From positions 1 to 64,000 of the forward strand of contig NZ_JAMSLX010000012.1 in assembly GCF_023806085.1 (NCBI RefSeq): a stretch of 64,000 bases of DNA, written 5' to 3'. The notes beneath the pieces were generated by a model, which was given only the letters and a program-made list of their open reading frames with translations, was not told the origin of the DNA and did no database searches. Made by a program: the position numbers and the translations under genes. Position 1 is the stretch's first letter, and each line of letters begins with the position of its first letter. This stretch comes from Hephaestia sp. MAHUQ-44 (GTDB lineage: Bacteria; Pseudomonadota; Alphaproteobacteria; Sphingomonadales; Sphingomonadaceae). Below are positions 37,338 to 45,977 of the stretch, piece after piece.

Positions 37338-38527
37338 CGCTCCCCGACGCCGATTGGCGGCAGCGCGCGGACATGGTGGCGCTGGCCGATGTTCTCGGCG
37401 CCGGCGCGGGCGAGACGCGCGTCGTCGGCGGCGCGGTGCGCGATACCTTGCTCGGGCTCGTCGTCGCCGATGTCGATCTGGCGACCCGCCACCCGCCGCA
37501 GACGGTGCTCGATCGGCTGCGCAAAGCGGGCATCAAGGCAGTGCCCACCGGCCTTGCGCACGGCACGGTCACCGCGGTGCTCGCCAGCGGACCGGTCGAG
37601 GTGACGACGCTGCGCCGCGACGTCGCGACCGACGGCCGCCACGCGATCGTCGATTATACCGACGATTGGCGCGAGGATGCGGCCCGGCGCGATTTCACGA
37701 TCAACGCGCTCTACGCCGATCCGTCGACGGGCAAGCTGTTCGATTATTTCGACGGGCTCGCCGATCTCGTGGCACGGCGCGTGCGCTTCATCGGCGATCC
37801 GCTGGAACGCATCGCCGAGGATCATTTGCGCATCCTGCGTTATTTCCGCTTCCACGCCCGGTTCGGCGACACGCCCGATACCGCCGGGCTCGATGCCTGC
37901 ACCGCGCGCGCCAACGACCTGATGGCGCTGTCACGCGAGCGGATCGCGATGGAATTGAGCAAGCTGCTGGTCGCGCGGGGGGCAGTCCCGGTGGTGCGGC
38001 TGATGCTGACGCGCGGCATTTTCGCGCCGATCGTGCCCGAAATCGATGCCGACGGCGTCGACCGGCTCGCGCGGCTCGCCGATGCCGAGGCGGCCGCCGC
38101 GATTGCCCCCGATCCGGTCCGGCGGCTCGCGGCGCTCTTGCCGCCGACGCCCGAGACCGCCGACCCGATCGCCGCGCGGCTCAAGCTCTCCAACGCCGAT
38201 CGCAAACGGCTCTCCGCCGCCCTGACGCCGATCGACGAGGCGACCGGCGTCGCGCTCGCCTATCGCCGCGGCACGAGCGGCGCGATCGATGCGCTATTGC
38301 TCGCGGACAGCCCGGCGGCGGCAGCGCGGCTTGTCGGCCGGGAACCGCCGCGCCTGCCCGTCGGCGGCGGCGCGCTGGTACGACGCGGCATCAAGGCCGG
38401 GCCCGATGTGGCGCGGCTGTTGCGGCAGATCGAACGCCAGTGGATCGACGAGAGCTTCCCGCCCGCCGATCGCGTCGAACAACTCGCCGATCAGGCCGCC
38501 GAGGAATGGTTGCGCGCGATCAGGTGA
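37325..38527 (+). CDS. cca: CCA tRNA nucleotidyltransferase
   Basis: The 400-residue protein belongs to the class II nucleotidyltransferases: VVGGAVRDTLLG, then VADVDLATRHPP (the two catalytic aspartates), GTVTAVL, and DFTINALYADPSTGKLFDYFDG, followed by a helical body (RFIGDPLERIAEDHLRILRYFRFHARFG). It repairs or adds CCA to tRNA 3' ends. It starts 12 bases before the NUDIX stop. Its last 37 bases overlap the end of the convergent GGDEF/EAL gene. Confidence 0.93.
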   Translation: MDLVTLPDADWRQRADMVALADVLGAGAGETRVVGGAVRDTLLGLVVADVDLATRHPPQTVLDRLRKAGIKAVPTGLAHGTVTAVLASGPVEVTTLRRDVATDGRHAIVDYTDDWREDAARRDFTINALYADPSTGKLFDYFDGLADLVARRVRFIGDPLERIAEDHLRILRYFRFHARFGDTPDTAGLDACTARANDLMALSRERIAMELSKLLVARGAVPVVRLMLTRGIFAPIVPEIDADGVDRLARLADAEAAAAIAPDPVRRLAALLPPTPETADPIAARLKLSNADRKRLSAALTPIDEATGVALAYRRGTSGAIDALLLADSPAAAARLVGREPPRLPVGGGALVRRGIKAGPDVARLLRQIERQWIDESFPPADRVEQLADQAAEEWLRAIR

Positions 38528-40203
38528 GCGTACGCCGCGTCGGGATCGAGCGCGCGCGCAAAAGCATAGCCCTGACCGTAAGTGCAGCCCAGCGCGGTGA
38601 GCGTCTGCGCGAGTTCGAGCGTCTCGACGCCCTCGGCGGTGGTCTTCATGCCCAGCGCCTGCGCGAGGCTGAGGATCGCGCGCACGATCGCCACCTTGTC
38701 GCGATCGGCGAGCAGCCCGATGACGAAGCTCTGGTCGATCTTGAGCGCATCGATCGGGAGTTTTTGCAGATAGGCCAGGTTCGAATAGCCGGTGCCGAAA
38801 TCGTCCATCGCCAGCGTGCAGCCGATTTCCTTGAGCGCGTGCATCGCGCGCGCGATCCGATCGGGATCGGTGATGAACGCGCTCTCGGTGAGTTCGAGTG
38901 TCAGGCGTTCGCCGGTCAGCCCGCTCGATTCGACCACGCGCTCGACCACCGACGCGATATCGTCGCGCTGGAGCTGGATCGCCGACAGATTGACCGCGAC
39001 GCGCACCCCGCAATCGCCGCCCGAGCGCGCATCCCATTCGGCCAGCGTCGCCGCCGCTTTGTCGAGCGCCCAGCGCCCCAGCGGCACGATCAGCCCCGAT
39101 TCCTCGGCAACGGGAATGAAATCGGCCGGCGGATGCGCAATCCCCCGCTCGTCGATCCAGCGCGACAGCGCTTCGAACCCCATCACCCGGCCGGTGCCGA
39201 GATCGCAGATCGGCTGGAAGCTGAGCCGCAGATCGCCATTGTCGAGCGCGCGGCGCAGCGCGGTTTCCATCTCGAATTGTTCGTGGACCAGCGTGAGCGC
39301 GCGCGGGTGATAGGCCTCGACCAGCCCACTCGTCTTGGATCGTTTCACCGCGAATTGCGCGTGGCGAATCAGCACATCGGGATCGTCGAGACACGCCGTG
39401 CCGAACGCCACCCCGATCGCGCAGTCGATATGGAATTCAAGATCGGACAGGCGGAACGGCGTCGCCAGCGCGCCGCGAATACGTTCGGCGACACGATCGG
39501 CTTCGGCCGCTTCCTCGTCGATCGTCATCAGGATGCCGAATTCGTCGCCGCCGAGCCGCGCCAGCGTATCGCGGGCGCGCAGCGCGCCCTTGATCCGGCG
39601 GGCAACGGTAATCAGCAATTCGTCACCAGCCAGCGCGCCCAGGCAGGCATTGACGCGGCTGAACCGGTCAAGATCGACCACCAGCACCGCGCACGATGCC
39701 GCGCGCCCCGCCTCGATCATCGATTCGAGCCGGTCGGAAAAGCCGGCGCGATTGGGCAGGCCGGTCAGGCTGTCGGTCAGCATCTCGCGGCGCAAATGCT
39801 GCTCGGTGCGCACCTCGGCGGTCCGATCGATCAACGTCGCGAGGCAGCGTGTCCGCCCGAAATGGTGCGCCCGCGCCAGCGTAACGTTGTAATGGCGGCA
39901 TTCGACCGGGTCGCCCGCCTGCCAGGCGATGTCGTGCAGATCGCCGTCCGATGCGAGGAAACCCTCGATCTCGGCGCCCAGCGTGCCGACCAGCGCCGAT
40001 GGGCCACGCTCAAGCGCGAAGCCGGCATCGTGAAACGCCCGGTTGGAAGCCTCGATCGTCAGACGGCCATCGACAAGGGCAAACAACGCGACCGGAACCG
40101 GCAGCATATTGAGCCTGCGCGCGCTCTCCGCCGGCTCCAGAATCGTTCCCGATTCCGTCCGGCTGGTTGCGCCCCCCGCGCAATCGAGCTTTTCGAGCGC
40201 CAT
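38491..40203 (-). CDS. Diguanylate cyclase/phosphodiesterase (PAS-GGDEF-EAL)
   Basis: The 570-residue protein has a PAS-like sensor (about 30-130), a GGDEF domain (about 140-295) with intact RLGGDEFGIL, and an EAL domain (about 310-560) with intact FEALSRW, plus MDDFGTGYSNLAYLQKLPIDALKID. Both catalytic signatures are complete, so it may make or break cyclic di-GMP depending on the sensor. It has no membrane helix. The gene is convergent with cca and overlaps it by 37 bases. Confidence 0.94.
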   Translation of the reverse strand: MALEKLDCAGGATSRTESGTILEPAESARRLNMLPVPVALFALVDGRLTIEASNRAFHDAGFALERGPSALVGTLGAEIEGFLASDGDLHDIAWQAGDPVECRHYNVTLARAHHFGRTRCLATLIDRTAEVRTEQHLRREMLTDSLTGLPNRAGFSDRLESMIEAGRAASCAVLVVDLDRFSRVNACLGALAGDELLITVARRIKGALRARDTLARLGGDEFGILMTIDEEAAEADRVAERIRGALATPFRLSDLEFHIDCAIGVAFGTACLDDPDVLIRHAQFAVKRSKTSGLVEAYHPRALTLVHEQFEMETALRRALDNGDLRLSFQPICDLGTGRVMGFEALSRWIDERGIAHPPADFIPVAEESGLIVPLGRWALDKAAATLAEWDARSGGDCGVRVAVNLSAIQLQRDDIASVVERVVESSGLTGERLTLELTESAFITDPDRIARAMHALKEIGCTLAMDDFGTGYSNLAYLQKLPIDALKIDQSFVIGLLADRDKVAIVRAILSLAQALGMKTTAEGVETLELAQTLTALGCTYGQGYAFARALDPDAAYAHLIARNHSSAA

Positions 40204-40256
40204 CAGATCAGCGCTTAGGGCGATTGGGTTAATAGCGTGCTAAACCGAACGCCCGA

Positions 40257-41477
40257 TCAGGTCACTTTTTGACGAATTGCATAACGCGGCGACCGAAACG
40301 TTCCGCTGCCCATGATGTCGGTGAAAATCGCACCGGCACGCACGATATCCTCGAAACCGAGATAGAGCGGGGTCAAGCCGAAGCGCACGATATCGGGATC
40401 GCGGAAATCGCCGATCACCCCGCGCTCGATCAAAGCCTGGCAGATCGCATACGCATCAGCGTGACGGAAACTGATATGGCTGCCACGCGCGGCGGGATCG
40501 CGCGGCGTGACGCAGTCCAGCGCCATCGCATCGCCCACCGCGGCAAGCGTTTCGAACAAGGCCGCGCTCTTGGCCTCGATCAGCGCCATATCGGCCTCGA
40601 GCGCGAGATCGACCCCGGTTTCGAGTCCGGCCAGCCCAAGGATCGGCGGCGTCCCCGCGAGCCAGCGATCGATCCCCGGCGCCGGGCGATAACCATCCTC
40701 GAACGCGAACGGTGCGGCATGCCCCATCCAGCCCGACAGCGGGTTGGCGAGCGTGCTTTGCCAGCGCTCGGCGACATAGAGAAACGCCGGTGCGCCCGGC
40801 CCGCCGTTCAAATATTTATACCCGCAACCAACCGCGAGATCGGCACCCGCGCCAGCCAGATCGATCGCGACCGCGCCGGTCGAATGGCTGAGATCCCACA
40901 ACACCAGCGCCCCGGCGTCGTGCGCGCGCGCGCTCCACGCCGCCATGTCGAAACGGTCGGCGGTCTTGTAGTGGACATGCGTCAGCAGCAGCACCGCGGT
41001 ATCGTCGCCAAGCGCGTCGGCGAGCGCATCGCGCGGCACCGCGTTCAGACGCGCACCGGGAACGCACCCGACCGCGCCCTCGGCGATGTGAAGATCGGTG
41101 TGGAAATTGCCGGTCTCGCTGACGATCGTGCTGCGCGCCGGATCATGGCGCAGCGCGGCGACGAGTAGCTTGAACAGGTTCGCCGAGGTCGAATCGGCCA
41201 CGATCACCTCGCCCGGCCTGGCGCCGATCAGCCGCGCGATCTTGGCACCGACGCGGCGCGGGGCCTCGATCCAGCCCTCGTTCCAGCTCCGGATCAGCCG
41301 CTCGCCCCATTGGCGCCGGACGAGATCGTCGAGCACCGCCGGGGTTGCGCGCGGCAGCGGCCCCAGCGAATTGCCGTCGAGATAGAGCATGCCGTCGGGC
41401 AGCAGAAAGCGATCCCGAAAGCGCCGCAGCGGATCGGCGGCGTCGCGCGCCCGCGCTTCGTCGAGCGTCATCATCAT
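40257..41477 (-). CDS. kynU: Kynureninase
   Basis: The 406-residue PLP enzyme cleaves kynurenine to anthranilate and alanine. Motifs are YLDGNSLGPLPRAT, IRSWNEGWIEAPRR, ADSTSANLFKLL, LWDLSHSTGAV and GCGYKYLNGGPG (the PLP lysine). Three consecutive ATGs (41477, 41474, 41471) are candidate starts; the first overlaps the stop of the upstream hydrolase gene. The hydrolase and this gene form a two-step tryptophan degradation operon. Confidence 0.95.
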   Translation of the reverse strand: MMMTLDEARARDAADPLRRFRDRFLLPDGMLYLDGNSLGPLPRATPAVLDDLVRRQWGERLIRSWNEGWIEAPRRVGAKIARLIGARPGEVIVADSTSANLFKLLVAALRHDPARSTIVSETGNFHTDLHIAEGAVGCVPGARLNAVPRDALADALGDDTAVLLLTHVHYKTADRFDMAAWSARAHDAGALVLWDLSHSTGAVAIDLAGAGADLAVGCGYKYLNGGPGAPAFLYVAERWQSTLANPLSGWMGHAAPFAFEDGYRPAPGIDRWLAGTPPILGLAGLETGVDLALEADMALIEAKSAALFETLAAVGDAMALDCVTPRDPAARGSHISFRHADAYAICQALIERGVIGDFRDPDIVRFGLTPLYLGFEDIVRAGAIFTDIMGSGTFRSPRYAIRQKVT

Positions 41478-42334
41478 GCGAATGCCCCCGCGATCAGTGC
41501 CTTGGCTGTCGCCCATGCCGCGCTGCCGGGTGCGATCAATTCGACATGCCCGGTCGCCGCAATTTCATGGAGCGCCACCGGATCGCCCGCTGCCCGCGCC
41601 TGATCGGCATAAGCGGTGCCAAAGCGGAACGGGACGATCCTGTCCTCGCGGCCATTGATCAGATCCTGCGGCACCCCGAGCGGCAACAGCCGGGGCACCG
41701 AGGTATCGGCATAGCGATCGGGCCGCGCGTCGGTCGCCGCACCAACCAGGTCCGCCACCACATCGGTGCCGCACCCATTGTCCGGGCTCGCCGCAACCGC
41801 CTCGAGATCGGGCATCCCGCCGAGCGCGACGACATGATCGATCCGCAATGGATCGCCCCCCGCGAGCACGCTTCCCGCCGGCAGGTTGCGCCGTGCCGCA
41901 AGCCACAAGGCCAGATGCGCGCCCGCCGAATGCCCGACCGCAACGATCCGGCGCAGGTCGAACGCGAAGGGCACAGCATGATCGCGCAGGGCATCCGCCG
42001 CGCGCGCCGCATCAAGGAAAATGCCCGGATAAGCGCCCCCGGCACGATCGACACCACGATAATCGATGTTCCACACCGCATAGCCCGCATCGCGCAGGTC
42101 GGCGGCGACCCAATCCATCAGTGACCGATCGGCGATCGCGGTCTGCCAGCACCCGCCATGCACCATCAGCACGGTCCTGAACGGGCCGGCGCCGGCGGGA
42201 CGCCACACGTCGACCACCTGCAGCCGATCGTCGCCATAAGCGATCGTCGCATCGGCGCGCGATCGGGGGCGGCGGGTGAGATCGTCCCACGTCATCGACG
42301 CGGGCACCGGGCGTGCGCGGCCCGGCGGTGTCAT
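41474..42334 (-). CDS. Alpha/beta hydrolase, probable kynurenine formamidase
   Basis: The protein of about 286 residues has the alpha/beta-hydrolase oxyanion motif VHGGCW and the nucleophile elbow GHSAGAH, with a C-terminal GHVELI histidine. Its position just before kynU indicates formamidase activity on N-formylkynurenine. The start is uncertain: 42334 (MTPPGR) or 42295 (MTWDD). Other alpha/beta esterases share these motifs, so the assignment leans on context. Confidence 0.72.
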   Translation of the reverse strand: MTPPGRARPVPASMTWDDLTRRPRSRADATIAYGDDRLQVVDVWRPAGAGPFRTVLMVHGGCWQTAIADRSLMDWVAADLRDAGYAVWNIDYRGVDRAGGAYPGIFLDAARAADALRDHAVPFAFDLRRIVAVGHSAGAHLALWLAARRNLPAGSVLAGGDPLRIDHVVALGGMPDLEAVAASPDNGCGTDVVADLVGAATDARPDRYADTSVPRLLPLGVPQDLINGREDRIVPFRFGTAYADQARAAGDPVALHEIAATGHVELIAPGSAAWATAKALIAGAFA

Positions 42335-42428
42335 CGGGCAGCCCGTCGCCACGAAAGGAACAGCACGATCGATCGGATCATGCCCTTCCCTACCCCGCCA
42401 CCGGCGGTGCGCCAATCCTCCGCGGTGT

Positions 42429-42617
42429 TTAGCGGAAGGCAGAAAAGCGGGTGTCACGCACGTGCTGCCGCTCCCACGGCGCCGCGAAGCGCCGCGCGGT
42501 GAGGCGCGCGAAACCATGGTCGAGCACCGTGAGCGAGTCACGCACCAGCGTCGCGATATTCGCGGCAAACCGGCCGCGATACTGGGTCCAGATCGGACTG
42601 TTGAAATCGTTATTCAT
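42429..42617 (-). CDS. Small hypothetical protein upstream of the kynurenine genes
   Basis: A 62-residue protein (MNNDFNSPIWTQYRGRFAAN at the start, basic C-terminus). AAAGGA lies 10 bases before the ATG at 42617, so it is probably translated. It is upstream of the formamidase-like gene on the same strand, separated by 95 bases, and may belong to its transcript. No family recognised; it is amphipathic and basic, with no membrane segment. Confidence 0.55.
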   Translation of the reverse strand: MNNDFNSPIWTQYRGRFAANIATLVRDSLTVLDHGFARLTARRFAAPWERQHVRDTRFSAFR

Positions 42618-42741
42618 CACAATGATCCTTTGTTTTGTCTTCAGATCATCCTTCCGACCTCATCCATATCGGGCCGAGCGTCCTGCAATGCCAACAAATC
42701 GTTGGACGCAGATGACAAGCCAGGCTTATGAATATTCGATC

Positions 42742-43638
42742 ATGCGCTCGCTGCCGCCTCTCGCCGCCGTCCGGGTCTTCGAAGCCGCGGCGCGGCACGA
42801 GAATTTCACCGCCGCCGCGGCCGAACTCGGGATGACGCAGGCCGCGGTCAGCTATCAGGTCAAGTTGTTGGAGGAGCGGCTGGGCGTGCCGCTGTTTCAC
42901 CGCGAGAAGCGCCGCGTAGTGCTGACCGAGGCGGGCCGTCGGGCGGCCGCCCCCGTCAGCCGCGCACTCGACGCGATCGACGGCGCGTTCGCGGGGCTGC
43001 GCGCCGAAGACCAGGGCCTGCTGACAATCTCGACCTCGAATACCTTCGCCAACACCTGGCTGGCGTGGCGGCTGGGCAGTTTTCAGGTCGCACATCCCGA
43101 AATGGCGGTGCGGCTCGAGACCACCGACGCGCTTACCGATTTCGCGATCGACGCGGTCGATGTCGCGATCCGCGCCGGGCGCGGCGGGTGGCCCGATCTT
43201 GTCGAGGAGAAGCTGGTCGCGATCGAGTTCACCCCGATGTGCAGCCCGCATTTCCTCGATCGGCACAAAATCGCCACCCCCGCCGATCTGCTTGGCGTGC
43301 CCCAGATCAGCCCGCACGATCCGTGGTGGCCGCACTGGCTGCGCGAAGCGGGGGTGGACGTGCCCCCCGGCCCGCCGCGCGCGGGCGTGCGGCTCGATTC
43401 GCAGGCGCATGAGGGCCATGCCGCAATGGCGGGCCAGGGCGTCGCAATGCTGACCCCGTTTTTCTGGCGTAACGACCTTGCTGAGCGCCGCCTCGTGCGC
43501 CCGTTCGAGCAGCTTTCGACGCGCGGCTACGCCTATTGGCTCGTCTTTCCCGAGCACCGCCGCAACGTGCCCAAGATCAAGCGCTTCCGCGAATGGCTGA
43601 TCGCCGAACTCGCGCGCGACCTGCCCAGCCCGGTGTAA
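42742..43638 (+). CDS. LysR-family regulator (GcvA-like)
   Basis: The 298-residue protein has an N-terminal winged helix-turn-helix (about 8-65: FEAAARHENFTAAAAELGMTQAAVSYQVKLLEERLG) and a periplasmic-binding-like effector domain (about 90-290). The subfamily resembles GcvA. Divergent from the kynurenine operon, it is the obvious candidate regulator of those genes; binding sites would lie in 42618-42741. ATG 42742 is the best start; 42712 is an alternative. Confidence 0.87.
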   Translation: MRSLPPLAAVRVFEAAARHENFTAAAAELGMTQAAVSYQVKLLEERLGVPLFHREKRRVVLTEAGRRAAAPVSRALDAIDGAFAGLRAEDQGLLTISTSNTFANTWLAWRLGSFQVAHPEMAVRLETTDALTDFAIDAVDVAIRAGRGGWPDLVEEKLVAIEFTPMCSPHFLDRHKIATPADLLGVPQISPHDPWWPHWLREAGVDVPPGPPRAGVRLDSQAHEGHAAMAGQGVAMLTPFFWRNDLAERRLVRPFEQLSTRGYAYWLVFPEHRRNVPKIKRFREWLIAELARDLPSPV

Positions 43639-43712
43639 CGCCCGCCCCATCCACCCCACCGCATCCGCGCGCGCTGCTTTCGTCGCCGGGATGAAAAGGC
43701 TATCGCCCCCGC

Positions 43713-45974
43713 ATGGCATCAGACGTCACCGACCTTCCGCCCGATAATCCGCCGATCGGCATTCTCGACGCCCCGTTCGATTCGGCGCTGTCGGAACGCT
43801 ATCTCGTCTACGCGCTGTCGACGATCACTGCGCGCTCGCTGCCCGATGTGCGCGACGGGATGAAGCCGGTGCACCGGCGGTTGCTGTGGGCGATGCGGCT
43901 GCTCAAGCTCGATCCGAGCCAGGGCTACAAGAAATGCGCGCGCGTCGTCGGCGATGTGATCGGCAAATATCACCCGCACGGCGATCAGTCGGTCTATGAC
44001 GCGATGGTCCGCCTCGCGCAGAGTTTTGCGCTGCGCTATCCGCTCGTCGACGGACAGGGCAATTTCGGCAATATCGACGGCGATAACGCCGCCGCCTATC
44101 GCTACACCGAGGCCCGGCTGACGCAGGTCGCGATCGACCTGATGGACGGGCTCGACGAGAACGCCACCGATTTTCGCCCGACCTATAATGGCGAGGACCA
44201 CGAGCCCGAGCTGTTTCCAGGGCTGTTCCCCAATCTGCTCGCCAATGGCGCCGCGGGAATCGCGGTGGGCATGGCGACCTCCATCCCCCCGCACAACGCC
44301 GCCGAGCTGCTCGATGCCGCGATCATGCTGATCGACCGGCCGCAGGCGGACGACGCCGCAGTGCTCGAACACGTCAAAGGCCCGGATTTCCCCACCGGCG
44401 GCCAACTCGTCGACAGCCCGCAGGCGATCGCCGAGGCCTATGCCACCGGGCGCGGCACCTTCCACACCCGCGCGCGCTGGCACGTCGAGGATCAGGGCCG
44501 CGGCACCTGGATCGCGGTGGTCGATCAGATCCCCTACGGCGTCCAGAAGGGCAAGCTGATCGAGCATATCGCGGCGCTCATCAACGACAAGAAGCTGCCG
44601 ATCCTCGCCGATATCCGCGACGAATCGGATGCCGAGATCCGCATCGTGCTCGAACCGCGTGCCCGCACCGTCGATGCCGATATGCTGATGGACTCGCTGT
44701 TCCGCCTGAGCGATCTCGAAAGCCGCTTCTCGCTCAACCTCAACGTGCTCGACGCCACCCGCACGCCGCGTGTGATGAGCCTGCGCGAGGCCCTGCTCGC
44801 GTGGGTCGACCACCAGTTCGTCGTGCTCCAGCGCCGCTCGCAGCACCGGCTCGACAAGATCGCCGACCGGCTCGAACTGGTCGGGGGCTATATCATCGCC
44901 TTCCTCAACCTCGATCGGGTGATCGAGATCATCCGCACCGAGGACGAGCCCAAGCCGGTGATGATCGCCGAGTTCACGCTGACCGACCGTCAGGCCGAAG
45001 CGATCCTCAACATGCGGCTGCGCTCCTTGCGCAAGCTCGAGGAAATGGAATTGCGCCGCGAGAAGGAGGCGCTCGAAAAGGAACGCGCCGACCTCGAACT
45101 GCTGCTCGGCAGCGAGCAACGCCAGCGCACCCGGCTCAAGCGTGATCTGGGCAAAATCCGCGACCGCTACGGCCCCGAAACCGACCTGGGCAAACGCCGC
45201 ACCCTGATTGAACAGGCCGGACCAGCACGCGAGATTCCGCTGGAAGCGATGATCGAGCGCGAACCGATCACCGTCATCATGTCGCAGCGCGGCTGGATTC
45301 GCGCGATGAAGGGCCACGCCGATCTCGCCGCCGCCGACGCCCTCAAGTTCAAGGAAGGCGACGGGCCCGCCTTCGCCTTCCACGCGCAGACCACCGACAA
45401 AATCCTGCTCGCGGTCGAATCGGGGCGTTTCTACACGCTTGGCGCCGACAAGCTGCCCGGCGGCCGCGGCTTCGGCGAGCCGGTGCGCTCGATGATCGAC
45501 ATCGAGGGGGATCACGACATCGTCGGGCTGCTGCCCGCGAGCGCGGCCGAAAAACTGCTCGTCGTCGCCAGCGACGGCCGCGGCTTCGCGGTCCGCACCA
45601 CCGATGTCACCGCCGAAACGCGCAAGGGCAAGACCGTGGTGACGCCGCGAAAAGGCGCCAGACTCGCGCTCGTCAAGCCGATCGATCCCAGCCATGATTA
45701 TGTCGCCGCGGTCGGCGACAACCGCAAGCTGCTCGTCTTTCCCCTGTCCGAACTCGCCGAACTCGCGCGCGGCCAGGGCGTCCAGCTCCAGCGTTACCGC
45801 GACGGCGGGCTTTCCGATGCCACCACCTTCACTTTCACAGAAGGGCTAAGCTGGGCGATGGGGGGGGAAACCGGCCGCACGCGCACCGAACCCGACATGA
45901 GCGGCTGGCGCACCGCGCGCGGTGCCGCCGGCCGGATGCCACCGACCGGCTTTCCGAGGGACAATCGCTTCTGA
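43713..45974 (+). CDS. parC: DNA topoisomerase IV subunit A
   Basis: The 753-residue protein has the GyrA/ParC breakage-reunion domain: ARSLPDVRDGMKPVHRRLLWAM (quinolone-sensitive region with KYHPHGDQSVYDAMVRLAQSF) and the active-site tyrosine in AAYRYTEARL at about 131. The C-terminal part has beta-propeller repeats shorter than in GyrA. The last ~30 residues (SGWRTARGAAG) are variable. Together with ParE it separates daughter chromosomes. parE is not in the window. Confidence 0.93.
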   Translation: MASDVTDLPPDNPPIGILDAPFDSALSERYLVYALSTITARSLPDVRDGMKPVHRRLLWAMRLLKLDPSQGYKKCARVVGDVIGKYHPHGDQSVYDAMVRLAQSFALRYPLVDGQGNFGNIDGDNAAAYRYTEARLTQVAIDLMDGLDENATDFRPTYNGEDHEPELFPGLFPNLLANGAAGIAVGMATSIPPHNAAELLDAAIMLIDRPQADDAAVLEHVKGPDFPTGGQLVDSPQAIAEAYATGRGTFHTRARWHVEDQGRGTWIAVVDQIPYGVQKGKLIEHIAALINDKKLPILADIRDESDAEIRIVLEPRARTVDADMLMDSLFRLSDLESRFSLNLNVLDATRTPRVMSLREALLAWVDHQFVVLQRRSQHRLDKIADRLELVGGYIIAFLNLDRVIEIIRTEDEPKPVMIAEFTLTDRQAEAILNMRLRSLRKLEEMELRREKEALEKERADLELLLGSEQRQRTRLKRDLGKIRDRYGPETDLGKRRTLIEQAGPAREIPLEAMIEREPITVIMSQRGWIRAMKGHADLAAADALKFKEGDGPAFAFHAQTTDKILLAVESGRFYTLGADKLPGGRGFGEPVRSMIDIEGDHDIVGLLPASAAEKLLVVASDGRGFAVRTTDVTAETRKGKTVVTPRKGARLALVKPIDPSHDYVAAVGDNRKLLVFPLSELAELARGQGVQLQRYRDGGLSDATTFTFTEGLSWAMGGETGRTRTEPDMSGWRTARGAAGRMPPTGFPRDNRF

Positions 45975-45977
45975 CGG

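Noticed and set aside
37354..40218. Long plus-strand frame across cca and the GGDEF/EAL gene
   Set aside because: It runs over two recognised genes in other frames or on the other strand; composition is arginine-rich and has no domain.
42451..42741. Longer LysR gene starting at 42451
   Set aside because: The extra part is antisense to the small upstream gene and the LysR fold begins only after 42742.
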